Shown here: positions 1-8,000 of the stretch, in pieces | Layout of the letters: the number at the start of each line of letters is the position of its first letter | How positions within the stretch are numbered: position 1 is the stretch's first letter | NCBI GenBank assembly: GCA_046261635.1 | Contig: JBHEOL010000113.1 | Coordinates: forward strand, 1 to 10,859 | Source of the DNA: JBHEPS01 sp046261635 | GTDB lineage: Bacteria; Acidobacteriota; Thermoanaerobaculia; Gp7-AA8 | Direction: 5' to 3' | Length of the DNA: 10,859 bases | Made by a program: the position numbers and the translations under genes | The notes under the pieces: model-generated | The model's input: the letters and a program-made list of their open reading frames with translations, nothing else | What the model was told of the DNA's origin: nothing | Databases searched by the model: none

Positions 1-116
1 GTCAGAAGGCAGAAGGCAGAAGGCAGAAGTAAAGGCAACACCAAAGTCAGAAGCGAGGCCAGAACCCCCACTTCTTCGGACTTTGTATTTGCCTTTACTT
101 CTGCCTTCTGCCTTAG
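1..116. repeat. R1: inverted heptamer-repeat element (AGAAGGC class), cut by window start
   Basis: Tandem AGAAGGC heptamers run into a conserved inner end, TAAAGGCAA. After a 50-bp spacer, the same sequence returns in reverse complement. The arms 13-38 and 89-114 form a perfect 26-bp inverted repeat. The spacer (39-88) contains ACCAAAGTC followed by GAGGCC-A-AACCC, which recurs in the spacer of the element at 1676-1893. The element ends a few bases from the MarC stop codon. As RNA it would fold into a long stem that could act as a terminator or 3' stabiliser; this role is inferred. The left boundary may lie outside the window. Confidence 0.85.
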
Positions 117-118
117 TT

Positions 119-790
119 TCATCCTGCCGCCCTCAGGATCTCGATGGCGATCGGCTTGATGCCGTTGAGGACGAACTGGATGCCGATGGCGCCGAGGAGA
201 AGGGCCATGATCTTGGTGAACACCGCCCGGCCCCGTTCGCCCATCACGTGCGAGATCGGGCTTGCGGCGAGGAGCGCGATCCAGCAGACGACTCCGATCG
301 CCGCGATCGCGACGATGATCGCGAGCCGCTGTTCGATCTCCGGATAGAGGTTCACGAGCAGCATCGTCGAGGTGATTGCCCCCGGCCCGCAGAGCATCGG
401 GATCGAAAGAGGCACGATCGCCACCGCGATCGGGTCGGCATGCACATCATCCACCACCTGCACCGCCTCTTCCGGCCCTTTCGGGCGGAGATTGCGGAAT
501 CGCCGGTCGTCGTCCACGAGCGTTCGCAGCGCATTCGTGAAGAAGATGATTCCCCCCATGATCTGAAACGCGGGAAGCGTGATTCCGAAGAACTTGAAGA
601 CGTAGTTGCCGGCGAAAAGAAAGAAGATCAGGAATCCAATCGTTCCGAGCCCGGCGATGAAGGCGACTTCCTTCCGTTTGGTCCGCAGGCTGCCGTCGGT
701 GAGCGCGAGATAAGGTGGAATCACCGCGAGCGGGTTCACCATCGTGATGAGCGCGACGAACGCGGTCAGCGTGACTTCCCAGAAGGACAT
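119..790 (-). CDS. MarC family integral membrane protein
   Basis: A 223-residue protein of the usual size for the MarC/NAAT family (Pfam MarC). These are six-helix inner-membrane proteins of poorly defined transport function; the old link to multiple antibiotic resistance in E. coli was not upheld. Hydrophobic segments lie near residues 7-30, 43-68, 72-92, 120-147, 155-180 and 193-217. Two family signatures sit in equivalent places in the two halves: NPLAVIPPYLALT near residue 19 and IPMLCGPGAIT near residue 130, matching the usual internal duplication. A hydrophilic loop near residues 92-118 separates the halves. The ATG at 790 begins a typical MarC N-terminus. There is no Shine-Dalgarno sequence, but a TATTTT hexamer lies 10 nt upstream. 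The gene is the last of the minus-strand series, and heptamer repeats flank it on both sides. Family assignment is firm; substrate is unknown. Confidence 0.93.
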   Translation of the reverse strand: MSFWEVTLTAFVALITMVNPLAVIPPYLALTDGSLRTKRKEVAFIAGLGTIGFLIFFLFAGNYVFKFFGITLPAFQIMGGIIFFTNALRTLVDDDRRFRNLRPKGPEEAVQVVDDVHADPIAVAIVPLSIPMLCGPGAITSTMLLVNLYPEIEQRLAIIVAIAAIGVVCWIALLAASPISHVMGERGRAVFTKIMALLLGAIGIQFVLNGIKPIAIEILRAAG

Positions 791-800
791 GGCGAGGGGG

Positions 801-806
801 AAAATA
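801..806 (-). promoter_or_regulatory. Candidate -10 element of marC, leaderless type
   Basis: On the minus strand the sequence reads TGCTATTTT, an extended -10-like motif. Its hexamer TATTTT ends 10 nt before the MarC ATG, and a start about 7 nt downstream would leave a leader of only a few bases. No Shine-Dalgarno sequence is present. The -35 position would fall at or inside the CTAGGGG repeat and has no clear match, so this is a pattern-based call only. Confidence 0.4.
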
Positions 807-811
807 GCACG

Positions 812-958
812 AGACTAGGGGCTAGGGACTAGGGGCTAGGGGCTAGGAAGAACAACGGCAAAATCAGCCAGCGATTTGGGTGTTGCCTTTACTTCTGCCT
901 TCTGCCTTCTGCCTTCTGCCTTTGCTTTTCCTAGCCCCTAGCCCCTAGCCCCTGTTTT
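812..958. repeat. R2: composite repeat, CTAGGGG arms bracketing an AGAAGGC half-element
   Basis: Two CTAGGGG heptamer arrays in opposite orientation (825-848 and 929-952) match over 23 of 24 bp as an inverted repeat. Between them lies only the right half of the AGAAGGC-class element: GGTGTTGCCTTTACTTCTG followed by TTCTGCC heptamers up to about 921. Its inner end (GTAAAGGCAACACC on the minus strand) matches that of the element at 1-116, but the partner arm is missing. The CTAGGGG array supplies the last codons and the TAG stop of the small membrane protein gene. On the other side the element lies just upstream of marC. Confidence 0.85.
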
Positions 959-1222
959 TCTGCCTCTCCTCACGAAATACGCCGCTCCCACGATCGCCAC
1001 TGCGATTGCCACCCCGATCAGCACCCAGTTGATCGTCGTGAATGCGTACCCGTAGCGCCAGCCGTTCCACGCCATGACGCCTGCCACGGCGAGATAGAGA
1101 GACGCGCGGAAGTAGAACCAGATCCGCGGCATCGGGCGCTGCCGCATGGAATCGCTCCAGAGAAGCCAGAGCAGGATCACGATCGCAGCGAGGGGGATGA
1201 GAAAACCGGCAGTCTGTCCCAT
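938..1222 (-). CDS. Small three-helix membrane protein, function unknown
   Basis: A 94-residue hydrophobic protein I do not recognise. Three likely membrane helices lie near residues 4-22 (GFLIPLAAIVILLWLLW), 36-56 (FRASLYLAVAGVMAWNGW) and 65-84 (VLIGVAIAVAIVGAAYFV), followed by a basic tail. I chose the ATG at 1222, which follows the TGA of the ArsC-like remnant after only 2 nt. A GTG at 1246, inside that remnant, would add eight residues (GRAPRLT) but sits directly against its purine-rich stretch. The last residues, TGARG, and the TAG stop are encoded by a CTAGGGG heptamer array, so the original C-terminus may have been different. Close spacing suggests co-transcription with the upstream [2Fe-2S] protein gene. 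Nothing in the sequence points to a specific role. Confidence 0.65.
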   Translation of the reverse strand: MGQTAGFLIPLAAIVILLWLLWSDSMRQRPMPRIWFYFRASLYLAVAGVMAWNGWRYGYAFTTINWVLIGVAIAVAIVGAAYFVRRGRKTGARG

Positions 1223-1224
1223 CG

Positions 1225-1392
1225 TCAGTCGAGGAGCTCGTCCCACTCCTCCTCGGCATAGCCGAAGGTCGCCTTCCCCCCGGACACGACGATGGGGCGC
1301 CGGATCAGATTCGTGTCCTCGAGCATCAGGTCGATCGCCTCCTTCTTCGTCAGCGTGCGCTCACCGAGACCGCGCTCCTTCGACGCTTCGGG
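1225..1392 (-). pseudogene. Truncated ArsC/Spx-family (YffB-like) reductase, C-terminal half only
   Basis: Translating the minus strand here gives about 55 residues that match the C-terminal half of ArsC/Spx-family proteins. The recognisable blocks are ERGLGERTLTKKEAIDLML, then DTNLIRRPIVVSGGKATFG, then AEEEWDELLD before a TGA at 1225-1227. Family members are usually about 110-120 residues and carry the thioredoxin-like redox Cys in the N-terminal half, which is absent. No ATG, GTG or TTG start suits this stretch. Its reading frame is the same as that of the upstream [2Fe-2S] protein, from which it is separated by one TGA codon (1393-1395). This looks like a deletion that joined the two genes and left a non-functional remnant. 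It could be expressed only by readthrough. Confidence 0.75.
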
Positions 1393-1635
1393 TCACGGCT
1401 TTTCTCCTTCGTCGTTCTCCGCTGTGATGGCATCGATCATATCGTGAACGATCGGGGTGCAGGTACCGCCGCAATGACCCGTCGTGGCCGTGGTTCGTGC
1501 CGCAACCTGCGCGATGGTGTGGCACCCCTCGCGGATCGCCTTCTCGATGGTCCTGTACTTCACGTTGTTGCACCGGCAGACGGTCCTCAGCCCTCGGATT
1601 GCGGGGTGGAGGCTCTGGAGATCGTCGTCGCGCAT
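1393..1635 (-). CDS. BFD-like [2Fe-2S]-binding protein
   Basis: An 80-residue protein with the bacterioferritin-associated ferredoxin (BFD-like, Fer2_BFD) [2Fe-2S] fold. Cluster ligands are visible as C20-x-C22 in VCRCNNV and C55/C59 in GHCGGTCTP, separated by a helical stretch (residues 26-47) with the typical AIREGCHTIAQVAART. The second pair is spaced CxxxC, whereas classical E. coli Bfd has CxxC; C38 is an additional cysteine. Such domains accept or donate single electrons, for example in iron release from bacterioferritin or as modules of redox enzymes. No bacterioferritin gene is in this window. The ATG at 1635 is the only good in-frame start, and no Shine-Dalgarno sequence is obvious. 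Downstream, after its TGA, the same frame continues into an ArsC-family remnant. Confidence 0.8.
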   Translation of the reverse strand: MRDDDLQSLHPAIRGLRTVCRCNNVKYRTIEKAIREGCHTIAQVAARTTATTGHCGGTCTPIVHDMIDAITAENDEGEKP

Positions 1636-1675
1636 GGTCGCATCGGGGAACAGGCGGGGGAAAGGAGGGCATTCC

Positions 1676-1893
1676 GAAGCCAGCAGCCAGAAGCCAGCAG
1701 CCAGAAGAAAAGTCAGAAGTCAGAAGGCAGAAGGCAGAAGTAAAGTCAAAACCAAAGTCGGGGGTCGGGTGAGGCCAAAACCCAGGGGCCCGAACCAACT
1801 TCTCAAGCTTGGATCTTGTCTTTGCCTTTACTTCTGCCTTCTGCCTTCTGACTTCTGACTTCTGACTTTGCTACTCCCCAGCCCCTAGCCCCT
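1676..1893. repeat. R3: long inverted heptamer-repeat element with CTAGGGG end
   Basis: The left flank has degenerate CCAGCAG/CCAGAAG units (about 1679-1707). The inner arms 1711-1750 and 1821-1860 then pair over 39 of 40 bp (AGAAGTC/AGAAGGC heptamers ending in TAAAG(G/T)CAAA). The 70-bp spacer shares ACCAAAGTC and GAGGCCAAAACCC with the element at 1-116. To the right, ACTTTGCTACT leads into CCCCAGCCCCTAGCCCC (to about 1893), the same order of parts as at 812-958. This last array provides the C-terminal glycine and TAG stop of addA. The left side approaches the start of the BFD-like gene. Confidence 0.88.
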
Positions 1894-4800
1894 GATTTCG
1901 ACCAGCTCGTCCCCGTCCAGGTCGATGTACCAGAGCAGGCCCCGGCACTCCTGGCCGCTCATCGCGGCGATCGCCTGGCAGTAGCGCGCGACCTGTTCGC
2001 GATCCGCCGCGAGCCGCTCTTCCGAGACGCGGCCGCTCTTGTAGTCGAGCACCACCCAGCGCTCATCGTCCCGAAGGAGGCGGTCGATGCGCACCTCGCG
2101 CGGCTTCCCTTCCTTCTCGAGCCAGATCGTCGTCTCGCGGCCGACCGTCTCCAGCCCGCGGATCCGTTCGTGCGCGCTCGAGGCGAGGATCGATTCGATC
2201 CGCCGCGCGACGCGGTCGCGCTCGAGCTCGGTCCCTCCGAGCTCGAGACGCACGAGCTCGAGCAGACCGCCGATCTCGGGCGAGCCGTCCCAGATCTCGA
2301 GGAAGCGGTGGAGCAGCAGGCCTGCACGCCGGTAGCGGAGCCTTTCCGCCCGTTTTACGAGCTCGCCGCGGTCCACCGGCTCCGGAACGACCTCCGGCTC
2401 GGGTGGCGGCAGCGGCCTCCGCGCGCGTTGGCCGAGCTCCCGGCTCACCAGGCGCGGCGACTCCTCCCGCGGCTCCGGAAGCGGCTCCACCGACTCGAAC
2501 GCTGCTTCAAGGGTTTCCTCTCCGATCTTCAGCACGTCGCGCCGCTCGCCTCGCTCGGCGGGGAACAGATCGCCGAGAGCCTTGAGGTCGAACCCGAAGA
2601 TGCCGGAGAGCGGCTTCATGAACGTCTGCCGGCTCGTCGTGAGCGGATCGAGCACGAACACGACTTCCTCTCGCGCCCGCGTCACGGCGACGTAGAAGAG
2701 CCGGTCGTTCTCCGCCTCATTCCGCTCTTTCAGAATGTCCGACGGCGTTCTTCCCCCATCGGCCTTCTCCGCCCTCGTGCCGATCGTCGTCAGCGAGCCC
2801 TTGAAATAGAGGCGCTCCGGAACGCTGAGGCGGAAGACCGAAAGCTGATCCCCCGCCATGGTGCAGGCGAGCTCGGGAAGGATCACCCGTCCGAACTCGA
2901 GGCCCTTCGCGGCGTGCACGGTGAGCACGCGGACCCCGCCCGCATTCTCGTCGATGATCGCCGGCTCGGAGCTCTCGCCCCCTTCGCCGCGGCGGAGCAT
3001 CTCCTCGACGAAGACCGGGAGCGAGGCGCCGACCGAGCGGTCGAAGTCGCGGGCGAGCTCGAGGAACGCCTCGAGGTCGTCGAGATGATTCTCTCCCCGC
3101 GGCTGCAGGCGGTAGAGGATCCCGATGCCGCTCTCGTCGATGATTGCCTCGGCGATCTGCTCGACGGTCATCCATCCCGCGCAGTCGCTCCACCTCCGCA
3201 TCTGCCGCCGGAACCGCTCGTGTGGCGATTCGGGATCCGCGGCGCTTCCCGACTCCTTCGCGAGGAACGCCGCGGCGATCTCGTCGTCGGTCAGGGCGAA
3301 GTAGGGGCTGCGGGCCGCGGAGAAGGCGGCGCCGCGGTCGAACGGAGCTGCGACGGCCCGGAGCACCGCGAGCAGGTCGATGGCCGCGCGGCGATCGAAG
3401 ATCGAGCGGTTCCGCGGAAGGACGTATTCGATTCCGGCGGCGTCGAGAGCGTCCAGGTACGCATCGATCGTCGTCATCTTGCGGACCAGAATTGCAAAGC
3501 TCTCGGCCGGAGCTCCGGCGTCGATGCGCGAGCGGAGCAGCGCCGCGACCGCGGCAGCCTGCCTTCCCGACGATCCCGGCTCGTCCTCGACCTTCTCGCC
3601 GGGGAGCGGGCGGAGTGCGAGGAATCGGATCGGTGGCGTGCTCTCGCCATTTCCCCGAAGACCGGGCTCGAGTGGCTCGTAGTGAGGGCGGAAAACGTTC
3701 GCACCGCCCCGCGCCTCGAAAAGGCGCGCGAACATGGCGTTGAGGGCGTGAACGAGCGCCGGTCTGCTCCGGTACTGGTGACGCAGCACGCGTCGCGCCG
3801 CCCCGTGCCTGGCGAAGAAATCGAGGGTCTCTCCGTACGTCTCCGGGTCGGCGCCGCGGAACGAGTAGATCGACTGCTTCGGATCGCCCACGAGGATGAC
3901 CCGTCCCTCCTCGACCTCGCCGGATCGCCCCGAGGCGAGACGGCGGACGATCGACGCCTGGATCCAGTCGGTGTCCTGGAACTCGTCGACGAAGAGCCAG
4001 TCGATCCGCGACCGGACCTCTGCCGCGACGGCGGGACTCTGGAGCAGCCTCTCCGTCCGGATCAGAAGGTCGTCGAAATCGAGAACGCCGCGGCGATCTG
4101 TCTCCGCCTCGAGCCGCGCGAGGAACCGTCCCGCGAGCCGGAGGGTTGCCGACGCCGTGCGCTCGCCGAGAAGAAGATCGTAAAGATTCTCATCCTTCTT
4201 TTCTCCGCGAAGGACTCGCAGGGGCGTTTTGAGCCGCGTGGACCCTTTGAGATGGGCATCGCGCAGGCGGTTCGCGACCGGCTCGAGCCAGGCGACCCAG
4301 TCGCTCGCCTCGTCACGATCGGGAGGCGGAACGGAGCGGACGTAGGAAAGGAAGGCCGCGGTATCGGGATGAGTGACGGTGGCGTCGCTCTCGGGAAGCG
4401 ACCGGATCTCGCTCACAGCCGCCCGCATCGTGGAGGCAACGTCGCGGAACGACGAGATCGAGTCGAGCCCGAGCGAGAGAAGGCCGCGGTGCTGCACGAG
4501 CGAGAGAAGGACGCGGCGGAGATTCCGGACGTCCCCCAGCCCCTCGAGCGTCTCTTCCCAGTCGGCCGCTCGGCTCGGCTCGACCTCGCCGGTGGTCTCG
4601 TCCTCGAGCCACTCGAGCCAGATCTCTTCCAGCAGCCGCGACCGCTCGAACCCTTCGGCGATCCGGAACGAGGGATCGAGGCCGGCCTCCAGCGGATGGC
4701 GGGCGAGGATCGACTGGCAGAACGAATGGATAGTCTGCGAGCGGATCCGATCGAGCTGCGCCAGGTGCTCCTCGCAAGCACGCGTCCACTCCTCGCGGCG

Positions 4801-5091
4801 ATCCGGGGGGATCGGGAGGATCGGCGCGGCGAGATCCGAGGGCCAGCCGGAGCCGCCGCTCACGAGCGCGGCGTGCATGTCGACCAGCCCGTCGCGAATC
4901 CGCTCGGCGATCTCGCCGGCCGCTTTCTCGGTGAAGGTGATCAGGACGAGCCTTTCCGGCGAGAGGCGCGGGTGATCGAGGAGGATCTCGAGCACCTGCC
5001 GGACGATCTCGGTCGTCTTTCCCGTCCCCGCGCCCGCCTCGACGAAGACGTTGCGGCGGCGCGGGGTGAAGAGCAGTGGAGCCTGCGTCAC
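1885..5091 (-). CDS. addA: AddA-type UvrD/RecB helicase-nuclease subunit
   Basis: A 1068-residue superfamily 1A helicase fused to a C-terminal PD-(D/E)XK nuclease, as in the AddA subunit of AddAB. The complex unwinds and resects double-strand breaks to load RecA. Helicase motifs in order: Walker A AGAGTGKT (K25); Ia with ITFTEKAAGE; TIHSFCQ; motif II FVDEFQDTD (near 368); motif III GDPKQSIYSFRGAD (near 402); IV HQYRSRP; V TVHAAKGLEF (near 724); VI FYVAVTRARE (near 798). The nuclease has LLLHRFLEIWDG (near 925), RIDRLL (D1003) and LDYKSG (D1016, K1018), then EQVARYCQAI. A classical Q-motif before Walker A is not evident. The open frame extends 283 codons further upstream, but I choose the GTG at 5091: it overlaps the addB TGA (GTGA) and lies 24 codons before the Walker lysine, as expected. 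At about 1070 residues it is somewhat shorter than B. subtilis AddA. The stop codon lies within a CTAGGGG repeat. Confidence 0.9.
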   Translation of the reverse strand: MTQAPLLFTPRRRNVFVEAGAGTGKTTEIVRQVLEILLDHPRLSPERLVLITFTEKAAGEIAERIRDGLVDMHAALVSGGSGWPSDLAAPILPIPPDRREEWTRACEEHLAQLDRIRSQTIHSFCQSILARHPLEAGLDPSFRIAEGFERSRLLEEIWLEWLEDETTGEVEPSRAADWEETLEGLGDVRNLRRVLLSLVQHRGLLSLGLDSISSFRDVASTMRAAVSEIRSLPESDATVTHPDTAAFLSYVRSVPPPDRDEASDWVAWLEPVANRLRDAHLKGSTRLKTPLRVLRGEKKDENLYDLLLGERTASATLRLAGRFLARLEAETDRRGVLDFDDLLIRTERLLQSPAVAAEVRSRIDWLFVDEFQDTDWIQASIVRRLASGRSGEVEEGRVILVGDPKQSIYSFRGADPETYGETLDFFARHGAARRVLRHQYRSRPALVHALNAMFARLFEARGGANVFRPHYEPLEPGLRGNGESTPPIRFLALRPLPGEKVEDEPGSSGRQAAAVAALLRSRIDAGAPAESFAILVRKMTTIDAYLDALDAAGIEYVLPRNRSIFDRRAAIDLLAVLRAVAAPFDRGAAFSAARSPYFALTDDEIAAAFLAKESGSAADPESPHERFRRQMRRWSDCAGWMTVEQIAEAIIDESGIGILYRLQPRGENHLDDLEAFLELARDFDRSVGASLPVFVEEMLRRGEGGESSEPAIIDENAGGVRVLTVHAAKGLEFGRVILPELACTMAGDQLSVFRLSVPERLYFKGSLTTIGTRAEKADGGRTPSDILKERNEAENDRLFYVAVTRAREEVVFVLDPLTTSRQTFMKPLSGIFGFDLKALGDLFPAERGERRDVLKIGEETLEAAFESVEPLPEPREESPRLVSRELGQRARRPLPPPEPEVVPEPVDRGELVKRAERLRYRRAGLLLHRFLEIWDGSPEIGGLLELVRLELGGTELERDRVARRIESILASSAHERIRGLETVGRETTIWLEKEGKPREVRIDRLLRDDERWVVLDYKSGRVSEERLAADREQVARYCQAIAAMSGQECRGLLWYIDLDGDELVEIRG

Positions 5092-8000
5092 TCGGGCGCC
5101 TCCTCGAGAAGGCGGAGGTAGCTCATCGCCTCGAACGGCCGCACCAGGCGCGCCTCCTCCCGAGTGTGGCGCACGCGGCACCAGCGGCCCACCGCGCACC
5201 AGTCGCAGTCGCCTCCGGGGATGGCGGGGAAGAGTCCCGACCTGGCCGAGCGCGCGAGACGCCCGAGGTGATCGAGAAGAATCTCGTGAACGAATGCGAG
5301 CTCGAAGGTGAATCGCTCCGCGTCCGCATCCGAGCGGATCGGGAGGATCGCGGCCGAGATCGCAGAGGGAGCAGCTCCGAAGATCGAGCCTGCCGCCAGC
5401 GCGTAGAGCGGGAGCTGGAGAGCGTGCCCCTTTTCGATCTTTTCCTCGATTCTCGCCTGGCGGTTTCCCTTCCCGGTCTTGTAGTCGACCACGCGGATCC
5501 TCTTGCCGTCGGGCGAGATGTCGACGCGGTCGATTCTTCCGCGGAGCCGGATCTCGCTGCCGCCGACCTCGATGGAGACGGGAGGGAAGTCGGGCTCGCG
5601 CTCGTCCCGCCCCGAGCTGCCGAAGGAGAGCTCGAACCACCGCGGGCGGAGATCTCTCGCAGCCAGGTCGTTCATGTCGCGGACGAGGAATCGCTCGAGG
5701 ATCCGGAGCGCGAGCTTCCGCTCGATCCGACGCAGGAGGGCGCTCGCGGCTGGGTACTGTCTTTCGTGCTGATCGAACTCGCTGTCGAGGAGATCGCGGA
5801 GGCGCTCCTTCGACGCGGGGAGGAGCCCCTCCTCTCCTGCCATCGCCAGCAGGTCCGTCTCGGGCAGATTGCGGTAGAAGCGCTCGAGGATCCGGTGCTC
5901 GAGCAGGCCGCGCCGCCGCTGGGTCAGCTCGAGCTCCCATTCCGGTTCCTCGACGTCGGCGATCCTGAGCACGGTCTCGAGAAAAAAGCGGTGCGGGCAG
6001 ACGCCGAAGGTCTCGACGCGGCGCGGCGAGAGCTCGAGCAACCGCGAAGCGATCGCCGTCTCGAAAGAGGGAGAAGGCGAGAGATGTCCGTCATGGACCG
6101 ATCGCGTTCCGGACGCGGTGACGAGGCGGAGCTGCCGCGAAAGCAGATGGGAAGCATCGCCGCCGGAAACGATGCGCGCTGCCGCCTGGTCCGGGGTCGA
6201 GCTCGCGGAGGCGCTGCCGGTCTCCTGCCCGGCGACCCATCGGTCGAACGAGCGGACGATGCGGCTTCGCTCGGCCTCGTCCGCCGCGGTTCCCAGGGCC
6301 AGATCCTTGAGGAACATGGAAGGGCGCCACGACCGCCGGATGCCGTCGCCCGCCGAGTACGAGAGGTGAAGCGTCCCGGTCGCGCCATCGCGGAGGAGCT
6401 CGAAGAGCAGCCGCTCCTCCTCGCGCCCGTCGGCGATCTCGCGGACCCCGAGCGTGCGCCGATCGTCGTTCACGAGCAGGACGTCCTCGCTCCGGCGTTG
6501 CGGAAACTCCTCCTGCTGCATCGCGACGCCGAAGACGTGGGTGAACGACCGTCCGCGGAACGACATCAAGTCGCCGAACCAGACGCTCTCCTCCGCGGGC
6601 GTCTCCGCGGGGAGATCGGGAAGCGACCCCAGGAGGGCCGCGAGCTCGAGCGCGTCGAGGGTCGTCTCGGTCAGCGCCGGCATCCGGAGCAGCTCCGCGA
6701 GCCCGGCGAGCGACTCGGCCGCCGCGAGGTCCTCTTCGATGCGGAACCGGAGCGAATCGGTGATCCGTTCGAGCCACTCCGCCCACATCGACGCCCGCTT
6801 CGGCTCGTCCGTCCCGCGCGACATCCGCTCGAAGGCGGCGACCGTCTCCGCCAGCAGCTCGATGCGCGCCTGGAGCCAGGGAACGACGCTCGGAACCATC
6901 CGCCGGATGCGCGCCGAGTTACCGCCCGGGATCTCCGCCCGCCGCGCGGCGTCGTCCAGGTCGGCCGCGTGCACGCCGTCGGGAATGGTCCCTTTCCTGA
7001 ATGGGGCCGCCGCCAGCGAGACGATCACCTCGCGGTGAAAGCGCTCCCTCCGGATTCTCAGCAGATCGAGAACGGCGCGTCCCCACGGATGCGCGGCCAG
7101 CCGGCGACCGCGGCGCGGAGTGATCTCGAGGCGGAAGGCGCGCGCCTCCCGGGCCATCAACGCCGCGAGCCGGTCATCGACCGACCTGGCGACGACGGCG
7201 ATCTCGGTCGCGGGCGTGCCGCCGTCGATCATCGCCCGAATCCGGGAGACGACCTCGCGCACCTCGCGCGGCTGCGCGGGGTGGCCCGAGATCGCGAACG
7301 AGGCGCGTCCGGAAGAGGTGTGATCGTGCTGCTCGGGCTCGTTGCCGGCCGAGCGGCCGAGCCGGTCGAGCGAGTCGATCAAGGGGCGGGCGTAGTCGTA
7401 CCCGGGAGCGATCGCGCCCTCGACGAGCGGAATGGGGATCCAGAACGAATCGAGAGCTCCCGCGCGGTAGAGCGCGAACAGGAGCTTCTGCTGAAGCCCG
7501 GTGAGATCGTAGAAGCCGAAGACGATCTGGCGTCGCGGGTCCATGCCGCCCCGCTCGATGCTCCAGGCGCTTTCCCGGAGCAGATCGGCGGGATCGAGCA
7601 GTCCGGCGGCCCGGATACTTCCCTCATAACGCTGCCACACCTCGGTCAGGGAGTTGATTTTCGGCCTCGAGCCGCGCGGGGCGCGCGCGCGGAGCTCCTC
7701 GATCGAGAGGTCGCTGTCTCGAACGTCGCGCCAGCTCCGCTGGAGGAGGGGAGCGAGTCCGTCTACGGCTCGTAGAGGCGCCTTCGCTCGCTTCGCAGCC
7801 GCGATCATCGCGAGTCTCTGGTGGCTTTCGCCCGCCAGCCGAGGATAGCGGCCGGTTCGTTGCAACAGCGCCAGCGCGAAGCCCTCGGGTGTCCTCAGCT
7901 CGATCCCCGCGACGCCGGCCGGGTAGCGGGCGAGCAGCGCGCGGGCCACGGCCGTCGCTGCGGCGCGGGAGGGAACGATCAGTTCCACCGGATGGGCGAG

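Noticed and set aside
83..832. 249-codon plus-strand frame antisense to marC
   Set aside because: The translation is charged low-complexity sequence and begins in repeat sequence. The minus strand encodes a clear MarC protein.
1393..1395. TGA as a selenocysteine codon joining the BFD-like and ArsC-like parts
   Set aside because: No selenocysteine insertion structure was recognised, the position matches no catalytic residue of either family, and the ArsC N-terminal half would still be missing.
812..1893. Heptamers as Chi-type recognition sites for the adjacent AddAB enzyme
   Set aside because: Chi sites work in one orientation and are scattered. These units are clustered in tandem and occur in both orientations within each locus. 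Nearness to addAB alone is not evidence.
2170..5121. 983-codon open frame on the plus strand, antisense to addA
   Set aside because: It is the mirror of a high-GC coding sequence. Its translation is dominated by Arg, Glu, Asp and Leu with no recognisable domain, while the minus strand carries all the ordered helicase and nuclease motifs.
5092..5940. N-terminal extension of addA by 283 codons
   Set aside because: The frame stays open inside addB, but the extra residues are Arg/Pro/Ala-rich and featureless. The GTG overlapping the addB stop places the Walker A motif at the expected distance.
5076..7775. 899-codon open frame on the plus strand, antisense to addB
   Set aside because: It is a compositional shadow of addB with no domain. 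The minus-strand product has the Fe-S cysteines and nuclease motif.
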